Source: Chitinophagaceae bacterium (GTDB lineage Bacteria > Bacteroidota > Bacteroidia > Chitinophagales > Chitinophagaceae). Taken from it: a DNA stretch of 25,282 nucleotides. The stretch is taken from the NCBI GenBank assembly GCA_025455665.1, contig JALOMC010000003.1, forward strand, positions 1-25,282, given 5' to 3'. The notes beneath the pieces are model-generated. The model did no database searches and was not told where the DNA came from. It saw only the letters and a program-made list of their open reading frames with translations. Both the position numbers and the translations under genes were made by a program. Shown in pieces: positions 8,265 to 16,804 of the stretch (its first letter is position 1; each line of letters opens with the position of its first letter).

Positions 8265-8272
8265 CAAATGTA
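8265..8272 (-). promoter_or_regulatory. Possible -7 box upstream of the DUF983 gene
   Basis: The minus strand reads TACATTTG, matching TAnnTTTG, in the 57-bp gap between murF and the DUF983 gene and 18 nt before the ATG. No clear -33 TTTG was found at the usual spacing. Confidence 0.35.
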
Positions 8273-8303
8273 CGATCCACACCATCCGGGCCGGTGACGA
8301 AAA

Positions 8304-9602
8304 TCACTTTTGGGCCACAGCCTGCAGTACCAATTCCATCTTTGTGCTACGGCTTCCTTTTATGAGCACGTAACAATGAGTGCAGCCTTGCTGCTGCCAC
8401 CACTGGCCAGCTGCTGCTGATGTTTCGAAGTAGCGAAAGGGCTGTTCAATAAGTCCGAAATCGCCGCCCACCAGCACCACTTCTTTCCAGGGGTAGCGCA
8501 GCAGCTGCTGTACGATGGCCGTATGTTCCTGCAGGCTGGTATCGCCCAGCTCGGCCATGGCGCCTATAAACAGTACTTTATTATCGGCCCGTAGTTGCGC
8601 AAAATTTTCAATTGCCAACGTCATGCTCGACGGGTTGGCGTTATACGCATCGAGTATGTATTTGTTGCCATCTTTTTCCAGCAGTTGGCTGCGGCTATTA
8701 GTGGGGTTGTAGGTTTCAATAGCCGCCTGAATATCGGCAGGCGCTACGCCAAAATGAAGACCTACTGCAGCAGCAGCCAGTACGTTGTATACATTGTAGC
8801 CACCTACTAATTGGGTTTGTATTTCGCCTATTACACCCGTGTGCATGCTTACCCTCAAAAAAGGCTCGCTGGCTACCACATTTCCTGCTACGGCAGCCCC
8901 CGGCCCTGTGCCGTACCAATGCAGGTGCCTAATGCCTTTGCTCATTTCGTGGAAATAATCGAAATCGGCGCAGGCAAACACTTCACCGTCGTGGGCCCGC
9001 AAAAAATCGAACAGTTCACCTTTGCCTTTTTTTACGCCTTCTTCGCCGCCAAATCCTTCCAGATGGGCTTTGCCCACATTTGTAATAAGGCCGTGCGTAG
9101 GCTCGGTATACAAACAGTAGGAGGCAATCTCTTTTTGATGGTTGGCGCCCATTTCTATCACCATCATTTCAGCATCGGGCTTTACCGAAAGCAGTGTCAG
9201 CGGCACGCCAATATGGTTATTCAAATTGCCTTGAGTGGTATATGTGCGGTATTTTTTACTGAGTACTGCATGGATCAGTTCTTTGGTAGTCGTTTTTCCA
9301 TTGCTACCAGTGATGGCCAATACCGGTATTCTATACTGCCGCCGATGATGCAAAGCCAATTGTTGCAGCGCTGCCAATGCATCGGGCACATACCACACGT
9401 TGCGGGAAGGGTTGGCCACGGCTTCTTCGTCTACCACAGCAGCCAAAGCGCCGGCCTCTATTGCTGTAGCTGCAAAGGCATTACCGTTGAAATTCGGTCC
9501 TTTCAACGCAAAAAACAGCTGACCAGGTTGTACTTGTCGTGTATCGGTAACAACGCCGGTTGACTGCAAAAAAAGCTGGTAGAGGTGGGCGATATCGGTC
9601 AT
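8304..9602 (-). CDS. murF: UDP-N-acetylmuramoyl-tripeptide--D-alanyl-D-alanine ligase
   Basis: This 432-residue Mur ligase has the three family domains. The N-terminal UDP-binding domain holds DTRQVQPGQLFFALKG (20-35). The ATPase domain has the P-loop GSNGKTT (99-105), the EMGANH motif, and ITNVGKAHLEGFGG. The C-terminal domain has LDAYNANPSSM and LFIGAMAELG. MurF adds D-Ala-D-Ala to the UDP-MurNAc-tripeptide in the cytoplasm, the last soluble step of peptidoglycan precursor synthesis. The length is close to the family norm. It lies downstream of gldJ, an arrangement I recall from many Bacteroidota genomes, but a terminator between the two and a promoter-like motif suggest separate transcription. 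Confidence 0.96.
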   Translation of the reverse strand: MTDIAHLYQLFLQSTGVVTDTRQVQPGQLFFALKGPNFNGNAFAATAIEAGALAAVVDEEAVANPSRNVWYVPDALAALQQLALHHRRQYRIPVLAITGSNGKTTTKELIHAVLSKKYRTYTTQGNLNNHIGVPLTLLSVKPDAEMMVIEMGANHQKEIASYCLYTEPTHGLITNVGKAHLEGFGGEEGVKKGKGELFDFLRAHDGEVFACADFDYFHEMSKGIRHLHWYGTGPGAAVAGNVVASEPFLRVSMHTGVIGEIQTQLVGGYNVYNVLAAAAVGLHFGVAPADIQAAIETYNPTNSRSQLLEKDGNKYILDAYNANPSSMTLAIENFAQLRADNKVLFIGAMAELGDTSLQEHTAIVQQLLRYPWKEVVLVGGDFGLIEQPFRYFETSAAAGQWWQQQGCTHCYVLIKGSRSTKMELVLQAVAQK

Positions 9603-9619
9603 TTGGAAAAAGCTGAGGC

Positions 9620-9633
9620 CTGCAAATTAGGGG
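9620..9633 (-). promoter_or_regulatory. Possible murF promoter motif (variant -7 box)
   Basis: The minus strand reads CCCCTAATTTGCAG, which differs from the sucD/ychF motif mainly in having a 7-nt box (TAATTTG) instead of TACTTTTG. It lies about 20 nt before the murF ATG, downstream of the gldJ terminator. Confidence 0.4.
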
Positions 9634-9644
9634 AGCCGGGGCGC

Positions 9645-9673
9645 AAAAAACAAACCCGCCATTGGGTGGCGGG
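9645..9673 (-). terminator. Intrinsic terminator of gldJ
   Basis: Read on the minus strand, CCCGCCA pairs with TGGCGGG around a 5-nt loop and is followed by TTTGTTTTTTG. It lies 33 bp past the gldJ stop and ahead of murF. Confidence 0.75.
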
Positions 9674-9705
9674 CCTGTTGTGGGAACTGTATCGAAATTC
9701 AAGTA

Positions 9706-11283
9706 TTAACGGCGGGTACGCTTGGTGCTCCAGTAGTTACCCGTGCGGGTACGGTTGCCTTCGGGTGCACCAAAGTAGGTCATGGCACAGCGGAAACCAA
9801 TGGTGCTGCTCGATTGGTCTTCTTCTAGAAAACGACGGTTGCCGGGGCTGAGCCAATAAGGCAAATCGAGCCAGCTGCCACCTTTGATCACACGGCTCTT
9901 ATCGCCCACCAGGGTAGTAACACCGTAGCCGTAGCTGGCACCGCTGAGGCTGTCGCCATCGAGGTAGTTCAAGGCATAAAACTTCTGATAGTTGCGGCGC
10001 TTGGCCAGGTCTTCGTCCTTTTCGGCTTCATACTTTACACGGCCGGTTGAGTCCTTCTCGTAGCGGGTAGAAGGATCATTTGAAGTGGCGTCAGCCACTT
10101 TCAATTTCTGAAACACGTTACCGCGGTAGTAGTTGAAGTCGTCGCCTACTTCGTAGGTCATGGGGCGATAAATATCTGCCACCCATTCGCTCACGTTTCC
10201 GCTCATGTTATACAGGCCAAATCCGTTGGGGTAAAAGCTTTCTACCGGGGCGGGCAATGCTGCACGGTCGTTCAGGCCACCGGCTACACCCATCAGGTCA
10301 CCGGCACCCCGCTTAAAGTTGGCCAGCATTTCGCCCTGCCAGCTGCCGCGGCGGTTGTCGCGAAGGCCGTTGTAATTATTGCTCCAGCTGTACAGTTGCT
10401 TGTTGGCCACCAATTCCTCACCACGCTGCCCCTTCTCTTTTCGGCGGGGCTGTGGGTTTTGGGCGATGTAGGAGAGGGCTGCATATTCCCATTCAGCCTC
10501 GGTAGGCAGGCGGTATTCGGGGCTCAATACACCATCTTCGAAAGTAACCTGCGTACGGGGGCGACCGTTAGGATCGGTCAGCGGGTTCTTCTTGCTTTTA
10601 GCAGCAGTACCCGGAGGGGGTGTAGTCAGGCCAAGCAAATACGCTTTAGTATTGAAGGCGTCAGAGCCCTTGCCCTGGATGTTTTTGATTTCGTTCTTGT
10701 TTACGTACCCACCCGAAACCAGTGCCAGCTCGTTCACCCGATCGGTGCGCCAAAGGCAATAGTCGTGGGCTTGCTTCCAGCTCACACCCACCACAGGATA
10801 GTAGTTGAAGCTGGGGTGGCGGAAATAATATTCAACATAGGGCTCGTTGTAGGCCAGTTCGCTACGCCAAACCAACGTATCGGGATAGGCGGCATCTACC
10901 AACGGTTGGTAGTTGGGGTCGGCCTGCGGGTCGAATACCCGGTTCAGCCAGAACAAGTATTCACGATAGTGGATATTGGCCACCTCGGTTTTGTCGATGA
11001 AAAACGAGTTGACCGTGACCCGCTTGGGTACGTTGTTCCAATCGGCCATTACGTCTTCTTCGGCGGCTCCCATCAAAAAAGTACCACCCTGAACAAACAC
11101 CAGGCCCGGTCCGGCTTTGATGTCTTTCATTTTGGCTACGTTGAACCCACCCTGATTTTTATCATTGTAGTTCCACCCGGTAGCCGACGATTTGTCGTAC
11201 TTCTTTTTGAACAGCCCTCCGTCTTTACAGGCAGGCGCTGTAGCTACAACGGCTGCCAACAGGGCGATTTGCGAAATTTTCAT
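9706..11283 (-). CDS. gldJ: Gliding motility / type IX secretion lipoprotein GldJ
   Basis: This 525-residue exported protein has a formylglycine-generating-enzyme (SUMF1) fold. Recognisable blocks are ATGWNYND, GPGLVFVQGGTFLMG, VMADWNNVPKRVTVNSFF, YRLPTEAEWEYAA, GLYNMSGNVSEWVADIYRP, RVIKGGSWLD and the terminal TIGFRCAMTYFG. The order and wording fit GldJ better than its relative GldK, and no gldL, gldM or gldN follows, which argues against GldK. GldJ is an outer-membrane-associated lipoprotein needed for gliding and stability of GldK in Flavobacterium. The ATG at 11283 is chosen over an upstream ATG (11331) because it starts a compact signal peptide, MKISQIALLAAVVATAPAC, with the lipidated Cys at 19. 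The lipobox (APAC) is atypical. It lies immediately upstream of murF. Confidence 0.87.
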   Translation of the reverse strand: MKISQIALLAAVVATAPACKDGGLFKKKYDKSSATGWNYNDKNQGGFNVAKMKDIKAGPGLVFVQGGTFLMGAAEEDVMADWNNVPKRVTVNSFFIDKTEVANIHYREYLFWLNRVFDPQADPNYQPLVDAAYPDTLVWRSELAYNEPYVEYYFRHPSFNYYPVVGVSWKQAHDYCLWRTDRVNELALVSGGYVNKNEIKNIQGKGSDAFNTKAYLLGLTTPPPGTAAKSKKNPLTDPNGRPRTQVTFEDGVLSPEYRLPTEAEWEYAALSYIAQNPQPRRKEKGQRGEELVANKQLYSWSNNYNGLRDNRRGSWQGEMLANFKRGAGDLMGVAGGLNDRAALPAPVESFYPNGFGLYNMSGNVSEWVADIYRPMTYEVGDDFNYYRGNVFQKLKVADATSNDPSTRYEKDSTGRVKYEAEKDEDLAKRRNYQKFYALNYLDGDSLSGASYGYGVTTLVGDKSRVIKGGSWLDLPYWLSPGNRRFLEEDQSSSTIGFRCAMTYFGAPEGNRTRTGNYWSTKRTRR

Positions 11284-11447
11284 ACTCCGACGATACAGTT
11301 TTACTCGGTAAACAACGGTATTTGTCAGCAATTATTGTGCTAACATTTAAATAGTCGTTGCGAATGTATTGCTCCACCGGCTACTGAAGGCCGGGCGGTC
11401 GTGGTCAATCTTTCCCACAATTGGGTAAAACAGTGGAAAACAGCGCC

Positions 11448-13289
11448 TTATTCTACAGTGACGCTTTTGGCCAGGTTGCGAGGTTTGTCTACATCGTAGC
11501 CTTTTAGCACCCCGACAAAATAGCTTAATAGCTGCAGCGGCACCACGCTGATCATGGGGCCAATCAACTCATCGGCATCGGGCACAAAAATTGTGTCGTC
11601 GGCCATGCCAGGAATCACCCGATCGCCTTCTGAGGCAATGCAGATCACTTTGCCTTTGCGGGCCTTAATCTCCTGCACGTTCGATACAATCTTTTCGTAG
11701 AAACGGTCGCGGGTGGCCACAAATACCACAGGCAGGTGTTCATCTACCAGCGCTATGGGCCCATGCTTCATCTCTGCAGCCGGATAGCCTTCGGCGTGTA
11801 TATAGCTGATTTCCTTTAGTTTAAGTGCGCCTTCTAAAGCCACCGGAAAGTTGTAGCCGCGACCTAAAAACAGAAAATCGCTGGCGTCTTTGTACTTGGC
11901 TGCTATGCGTTCAATATTGCTGCTGTCTTTCAGAATGGCAGCTACCTTGTCCGGCACGGCTGCCAGTTCACCCAGCAGCTGGTCAAATCTCGCTTCATCG
12001 ATGGTACCCTTTGCCTGGGCTATTTTGAGTGCCATCATGGTAAGTACGGCCAGCTGGCCGGTAAAAGCCTTGGTACTTGCCACACCTATTTCAGGTCCGC
12101 TGTGGGTATAGGCGCCGGCATGGCTTAGCCGGGCAATGCTGCTGCCCACACTGTTGACCACGCCGAAAATGAATGCACCTTTTTCTTTTGCGTTTTCCAG
12201 CGCCACCAACGTATCGGCCGTTTCGCCGCTTTGTGATATCGCAATGATGACATCTCCTGGTTCAATAATGGGGTTGCGATACCGGAATTCAGAGGCGTAT
12301 TCTACCTCTACCGGAATGCGGCAAAGCTCTTCAATCAGGTATTCGGCTACCAGGCCTGCATGCCAGCTGGTACCACAGGCTACCATTATAAAACGCTTGG
12401 CTGCCAATAGTTTATCAAGGTTATTTTCTACCCCGGCTAATTTTAAATGGCTATGTTCTACCTGCAGGCGGCCCCGCAAACAATCGGCAATGGTAGCCGG
12501 TTGCTCGTGTATTTCTTTTAGCATGAAGTGGTCGTAGCCGCCCTTTTCGATGGCTGCCAGCTCCATATCGAGCTTGGTGATAAATGGGGTCTCTTTTTCG
12601 TTCCCCAGGTTTTTCAGCACCAATTCATCCCGCTTTACGATGGCAATCTGGTAGTCATTCACATACACCACTTCCTTGGTGTATTCAATAATTGGTGAAG
12701 CATCGCTGGCCAAAAAATGTTCGTCTTTGCCAATGCCAATCACCAGCGGCGACCCTTTCCGGGCCGCCAAAATGGTGTCAGGATCATTCACATCTACCAA
12801 CAAAATGCAGTAGGCACCCACTATGCGCTTCAGTGCAATTCGAAGTGCCTCTTCCAGGCTGCACTCGTTTTTAACCCTGATTTCCTCTATAAAATTCAGC
12901 AATACCTCGGTGTCTGTGTCGCTTTTGAACTCGTAGCCTTTTTGCAACAGTTCTTCCTTGATGGGCGCATAGTTTTCAATAATGCCATTGTGAATCATGG
13001 CCAATTGGCCCGACTTTGACACGTGAGGATGCGAGTTCCGATCGCTTGGTTCGCCATGGGTAGCCCACCGGGTATGCCCGATAGCAATGTGCCCGCCTAA
13101 ATCACTGGTGGCCACAATGCTGTCTTCCAGATCGGCTACTTTCCCTTTTTTCTTGTATACATTCAATTGCTGTTGGTTCAGCAGTGCAATACCCGCACTA
13201 TCATAGCCGCGGTATTCCAATCTTTTCAGCCCTTTTATCACCACTGGATAGGCCTGTCTGGGGCCAATGTATCCTACGATTCCACACAT
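11448..13289 (-). CDS. glmS: Glutamine--fructose-6-phosphate aminotransferase (isomerizing)
   Basis: This 613-residue protein has full-length GlmS architecture. It starts MCGIVGYIG, so Cys2 becomes the N-terminal glutaminase nucleophile after Met removal. The glutaminase domain (about 1-230) includes GHTRWATHGEPS and the HNGIIENY block. Two SIS sugar-isomerase domains follow, with CGTSWHAG, SQSGETADTL and STKAFTGQ in the first, and GRGYNFPVALEGALKLKEISYIHAEG (landmarks GRGYNFP and KEISYIHAEG) in the second. The C-terminus DKPRNLAKSVTVE is the canonical end. The enzyme makes glucosamine-6-phosphate from fructose-6-phosphate and glutamine, feeding peptidoglycan and LPS. It is transcribed divergently from the flippase-like gene. 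No glmS ribozyme-like sequence was recognised in the 128-bp upstream gap. Confidence 0.97.
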   Translation of the reverse strand: MCGIVGYIGPRQAYPVVIKGLKRLEYRGYDSAGIALLNQQQLNVYKKKGKVADLEDSIVATSDLGGHIAIGHTRWATHGEPSDRNSHPHVSKSGQLAMIHNGIIENYAPIKEELLQKGYEFKSDTDTEVLLNFIEEIRVKNECSLEEALRIALKRIVGAYCILLVDVNDPDTILAARKGSPLVIGIGKDEHFLASDASPIIEYTKEVVYVNDYQIAIVKRDELVLKNLGNEKETPFITKLDMELAAIEKGGYDHFMLKEIHEQPATIADCLRGRLQVEHSHLKLAGVENNLDKLLAAKRFIMVACGTSWHAGLVAEYLIEELCRIPVEVEYASEFRYRNPIIEPGDVIIAISQSGETADTLVALENAKEKGAFIFGVVNSVGSSIARLSHAGAYTHSGPEIGVASTKAFTGQLAVLTMMALKIAQAKGTIDEARFDQLLGELAAVPDKVAAILKDSSNIERIAAKYKDASDFLFLGRGYNFPVALEGALKLKEISYIHAEGYPAAEMKHGPIALVDEHLPVVFVATRDRFYEKIVSNVQEIKARKGKVICIASEGDRVIPGMADDTIFVPDADELIGPMISVVPLQLLSYFVGVLKGYDVDKPRNLAKSVTVE

Positions 13290-13417
13290 ACATTGTGTTT
13301 AAAAAAATGAATGGGCGGCAAGGTACCACCAAAGCATGGGTTAATAAAGAATTTTATAAACCTGTGTCGGAAAAATGGAAGGCATCAAGCGAGGCGAAGC
13401 GTTGATATTCGTGGTGC

Positions 13418-14611
13418 ATGTTTCAGTCGGCTTTGTTTAATGGTTTGGCCCGGATAGCCACAGCGGTTTTCAACTTTGTGGTGATCATTGTGCTGTCGCA
13501 GGCATTGGCGCCTGCCGAAAGGGGGACGGCCGGCTTATACGGGGCCATTTTGGCAGCAGCCCAATTGCTGGCCGATTTTGCGGGTGGCAGTACCATTCCT
13601 TATCTGCGGCAGCAATACCGGCTTGCGTTTTTACTTGGTACCTACCGATGGTGGAGTGCTGTGGCCTGCACGGTAGTGGTGGTAGGCATCGGCCACTTCA
13701 AATCGTTGCCGGCTTTGCATGTAGTGGCCCTTTGGCTGGCAGCGCTGGCCAATTGTCAGGCCACGGTGCACCAACATGCTTTGCTTTCGTGCCAAAACCT
13801 GGTTTGGTTCAATAGGCTGATGGTGCTGCCAGCAGCAGGCATGGCCGTGGCCGTAGCAGCCTGTTGGATAGCGGGCAATTTGAATGTCGAAAGTTTTCTT
13901 ATCGCATTGATAATTAACTGGTTACTGACTTCATGGGTAGGTTGGAGTAAATTAAAAAAAGCGCATGAAGCCAATGCTGTGCCGGCGGTTGAGCATTCCA
14001 TTCGCCCGGTATTTGCAGCTGGCGCCCTCAACCAAAGTACGCAGCTGTTGGGGCTGCTCAACACTCGTTTAGCCTACCTGGTGTTGCCGGTTTCTTCGTT
14101 GGGTGCATTTTCCAATGCACTGGCTTTGTCAGAAGCATTGCTCATTGTACCCGGTGCCTTGGGCCAGGTGATGTACGCCAATCTGGTGCAGGGTTCGGGT
14201 CAGCGTGATCGGCGTGCTTTGAAACGACCACTGTTGACCGCTTTGCCGATGGTGGCAGTGGGTGTGCTGGCATTATTGGTATTGCCGGCCTCCTTTTACC
14301 GGGGGCTGCTCGGGCCGGCCAATGGGGGAGTGGGCCCTATATTGCTGGTACTGGCACCTGCTATGCTTTGCTATAGTGTATATATTATCCTAAGTTATTG
14401 GCAATCAGCGTTCGGCAGGTTTTGGCTCAACCTGATTCCCATTGCCGCCGGCCTATGCTTCAGCGCTTGTTATTATCTACGCCTGCACCATGCTTCACCT
14501 TCTGTTTCGGCAGTGGTGGCCACACTGGCTGCCTCGTTGGTAATCAATGCACTAATAGCTGTCGTCCTCTTTCTTTTCCGCGTCGGGCAAAATCGATTGT
14601 TGCGGCCATAG
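13418..14611 (+). CDS. Flippase-like polytopic membrane protein (putative polysaccharide/lipid-linked oligosaccharide exporter)
   Basis: This 397-residue, very hydrophobic protein has roughly 10-12 membrane segments spread over its whole length. The N-terminus (NGLARIATAVFNFVVIIVLS followed by AERGTAGLYGAILAAAQLLA) has the look of the MOP/Wzx oligosaccharide flippase group, where an amphipathic first helix precedes a conserved 'LG..eyGly' style stretch. It is somewhat shorter than typical Wzx proteins (420-500 residues). It could translocate lipid-linked sugar repeats, which fits the CapD-like and CpsB-like genes 2-4 kb downstream, but the intervening genes are unrelated to polysaccharides. 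The ATG at 13418 is the first in frame after the divergent gap with glmS. The family call is moderate and the substrate unknown. Confidence 0.65.
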   Translation: MFQSALFNGLARIATAVFNFVVIIVLSQALAPAERGTAGLYGAILAAAQLLADFAGGSTIPYLRQQYRLAFLLGTYRWWSAVACTVVVVGIGHFKSLPALHVVALWLAALANCQATVHQHALLSCQNLVWFNRLMVLPAAGMAVAVAACWIAGNLNVESFLIALIINWLLTSWVGWSKLKKAHEANAVPAVEHSIRPVFAAGALNQSTQLLGLLNTRLAYLVLPVSSLGAFSNALALSEALLIVPGALGQVMYANLVQGSGQRDRRALKRPLLTALPMVAVGVLALLVLPASFYRGLLGPANGGVGPILLVLAPAMLCYSVYIILSYWQSAFGRFWLNLIPIAAGLCFSACYYLRLHHASPSVSAVVATLAASLVINALIAVVLFLFRVGQNRLLRP

Positions 14612-14649
14612 GTTATACACATGGTTTTGGCTAGCTTGATAATTAATTA

Positions 14650-14680
14650 TTTGCGTAATCGATTGGGTAGCTGATTTTTG
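14650..14680 (+). promoter_or_regulatory. Possible promoter of the DHH phosphoesterase gene
   Basis: TTTG (14650-14653) and GATTTTTG (14673-14680) are separated by 19 nt, close to the Bacteroidota -33/-7 layout, with one mismatch in the -7 box. The expected start of transcription would fall just before the ATG at 14690, implying a very short or absent leader. Confidence 0.35.
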
Positions 14681-14689
14681 CGGCCTGAC

Positions 14690-15700
14690 ATGCAAGCACT
14701 AGAGGCCTTTTTTTCACTACTCACCGCACCCGGTCGGCGGGTCGTTATCACCACTCACCAGAAGCCCGATGGAGACGCCATGGGCTCCTCACTGGCGCTT
14801 TGGCACTATTTGCGTTCGCTGGGTCATCATCCGGTAGTCATATCGCCTACCAACTGGGCAGGCTTTCTCAATTGGATGCCGGGTGTGCAAGAGGTGCTTG
14901 ATTATGAGAGTAAAACTGCACAGGCCGAAGAATTGATTGCGCAGGCCGACTGGTTGTTTTGCCTTGACTTTAATGCCATCGGCCGGGTAAAACGCATGGA
15001 GCCAGCCTTGTCGCAAGCGCCGGGCCTGCGCATTTTGATTGATCATCACCAGGAGCCGCAGGTCAGCTATTTTCACTACGGCGCCTCAGATACCAGCAAA
15101 AGTTCGACTGCCGAAATGGTGTACGACTTTATTGTGGCATCGGGTGGCGCCGACAGCATTACCGAAGGCATGGCCGAGTGCCTTTACGCAGGCGTAATGA
15201 CCGATACTGGTTCATTCCGTTTTCCATCTACTACCAGTTCGGTACACAGCATGGTGGCGTTTCTGAAGCAAAAAGGGTTGAAACATCACCTGGTACACGA
15301 TCATCTTTTTGACAACTTTTTGGAAAACCGGCTTCGTTTTATTGGGCATGCCTTGCTGTATCGCATGGAGGTGATCTACGAAATGAACACGGTTCTCATG
15401 GCCATCCCCAAATCTGATATTCACCGGTTCGATATCAGCACCGGAGATACGGAAGGCTTGGTCAATTTTCCTTTGAGCATTCAGGGAATAAAGCTGGCAG
15501 CCATTGTGATAGACCGCGATGAAGAGCGAAAATGGTCATTCAGAAGCAAGGGAGAAGTGGACGTAAACCAATTTGCCCGTCAACACTTCAATGGTGGCGG
15601 ACACCGCAACGCGGCTGGTGGCAGATCGACTGATTCGCTGGACGAAACTGTCAAACATTTTTACAAGGTATTGCCCGATTTGCGGGGAAGTTTAGAATAA
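14690..15700 (+). CDS. DHH/DHHA1 phosphoesterase, NrnA-like (oligoribonuclease / pAp phosphatase type)
   Basis: This 336-residue protein has the DHH superfamily metal ligands: His23, Asp27 and Asp29 in THQKPDGDAMG, Asp93 in CLDFN, and the DHH triad at 118-120 in LIDHHQE. A C-terminal DHHA1 domain carries GGGHRNAAGG. This combination fits NrnA-like proteins, cytoplasmic enzymes that degrade nano-RNAs and dephosphorylate pAp. Some Bacteroidota paralogues may instead hydrolyse linear or cyclic dinucleotides. The frame extends 4 codons to a TTG at 14678. The ATG at 14690 is preferred because the TTG sits inside a promoter-like -7 box. The next gene starts 12 nt after the stop, so it is likely co-transcribed with the FKBP lipoprotein. 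Confidence 0.9.
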   Translation: MQALEAFFSLLTAPGRRVVITTHQKPDGDAMGSSLALWHYLRSLGHHPVVISPTNWAGFLNWMPGVQEVLDYESKTAQAEELIAQADWLFCLDFNAIGRVKRMEPALSQAPGLRILIDHHQEPQVSYFHYGASDTSKSSTAEMVYDFIVASGGADSITEGMAECLYAGVMTDTGSFRFPSTTSSVHSMVAFLKQKGLKHHLVHDHLFDNFLENRLRFIGHALLYRMEVIYEMNTVLMAIPKSDIHRFDISTGDTEGLVNFPLSIQGIKLAAIVIDRDEERKWSFRSKGEVDVNQFARQHFNGGGHRNAAGGRSTDSLDETVKHFYKVLPDLRGSLE

Positions 15701-15712
15701 AGCATTCAAAGA

Positions 15713-16645
15713 ATGATAACTATGACAAGAGTAATTCAATGCATGGCCACCCTGATGGCCGTAGTGCTGCTGGCAGGTTGTGGTAATGCTGATTACCAAA
15801 AAACGTCGAGCGGTGTAATCTATAAGATTCATCAAACCGGCAAAGGTGCTACTATCAAGCCCGGCCAGTGGATCAAAGTACACTTCAGGGCTGCCGTAGG
15901 TGACTCGCCTCTGGTGAATACCTACGGTAAAATACCCGCCTACGGTATGTTTGATACCACCATGCGCAATGTGCATGACTTTGTAGACTTTTTGGGCGAA
16001 ATGCGGGTGGGTGACTCTGCCGTGTACATCCGCAGCATCGATAGCTTGCAGAAAAAAGGTTTTGTAATGTACAACGACCGCTTTAAGCAAGGCGGCACTA
16101 TCAAGGGTTCAATTGTTATTCTCGGCATTCTGGCCGATCAAAATGCAGTTGAAGCAGATAGGGTAAAAGAGTTTGAAGCCGAAACTGCCCGTGAAGTGGC
16201 AGCGCTTGAAAAATGGCTGAAAGAACAGAACATTACGGGAGTTCAGAAAACTGCGAACGGTGTTTTTGTAAAGATCGATCAGCAGGGCAGCGGTCCCAAA
16301 GCCGATAGCGGAATGACTGTTTCTATGAATTATACCGGCAAGCTGAAGAATGGCACGAAATTCGACTCCAACATTGATCCGGCCTTTGGCCATGTAGGGC
16401 CATTTGAATTTGTGGTAGGTACCGGTGGTGTCATTCGCGGTTGGGACGAAGCAGTGCCCTTGCTGAACAAAGGTGCCAAGGGAAAACTGTATATTCCGGC
16501 TATGCTGGCCTACGGCGCCAATGCCAATGGGGATAAACTGCCGGCGTATAGCGACCTGGTGTTTGACATAGAGGTGGTAGATGTAAGGCCGACGGTACCT
16601 AACGCAGGGCCAGCGCCTACCCCGGCTCCGCACCAAGGCCACTAA
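15713..16645 (+). CDS. FKBP-type peptidyl-prolyl isomerase lipoprotein with two FKBP-like domains
   Basis: This 310-residue protein begins with a lipoprotein signal (TLMAVVLLAGC, Cys23 from this start), so it should be anchored to a membrane outside the cytoplasm. An ATG at 15722 would give a 307-residue form with an equally good signal. Residues about 32-140 look like a diverged FKBP domain (KPGQWIKVHF, GEMRVGDSAVYI). A linker helix (about 145-175) leads to a canonical FKBP domain at about 180-290, with MNYTGKLKNGTKFDSN, FEFVVGTGGVIRGWDEA and the terminal LVFDIEVVDV. The tail is Pro-rich. It would fold or chaperone exported proteins by proline isomerisation. It sits 12 nt behind the DHH gene. 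Confidence 0.92.
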   Translation: MITMTRVIQCMATLMAVVLLAGCGNADYQKTSSGVIYKIHQTGKGATIKPGQWIKVHFRAAVGDSPLVNTYGKIPAYGMFDTTMRNVHDFVDFLGEMRVGDSAVYIRSIDSLQKKGFVMYNDRFKQGGTIKGSIVILGILADQNAVEADRVKEFEAETAREVAALEKWLKEQNITGVQKTANGVFVKIDQQGSGPKADSGMTVSMNYTGKLKNGTKFDSNIDPAFGHVGPFEFVVGTGGVIRGWDEAVPLLNKGAKGKLYIPAMLAYGANANGDKLPAYSDLVFDIEVVDVRPTVPNAGPAPTPAPHQGH

Positions 16646-16708
16646 ACCGCAACAAGCCAGCCCTTCTGAAGCAGTTGCCACACGCTGCCACAGGTTGGGT
16701 TCGCCGGG

Positions 16709-16740
16709 TTTGTATCCCTAGTGGCGATGGCTTACATTTG
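16709..16740 (+). promoter_or_regulatory. Promoter of the CapD-like gene
   Basis: TTTG (16709-16712) and a perfect -7 box TACATTTG (16733-16740) are separated by 20 nt, the best match to the Bacteroidota TTTG/TAnnTTTG promoter in this window. Transcription would start about 55-60 nt before the GTG start codon at 16805. Confidence 0.65.
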
Positions 16741-16804
16741 AAGTGAGAAGAGGTTTCTGGCAACAACCAATCATTCTTTTCTCCAACGACCAAAACCAAT
16801 CACT

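Noticed and set aside
10396..11343. 315-codon plus-strand open frame opposite gldJ
   Set aside because: Antisense to a well supported gene, with no family resemblance or promoter.
13184..13405. 73-codon plus-strand open frame running from glmS into the divergent gap
   Set aside because: Two thirds overlaps the conserved 5' end of glmS in antisense, and the rest shows no coding signal or family match.
13290..13417. Possible glmS ribozyme or promoter in the glmS upstream gap
   Set aside because: No ribozyme core was recognised, and no full TAnnTTTG box was found on either strand.
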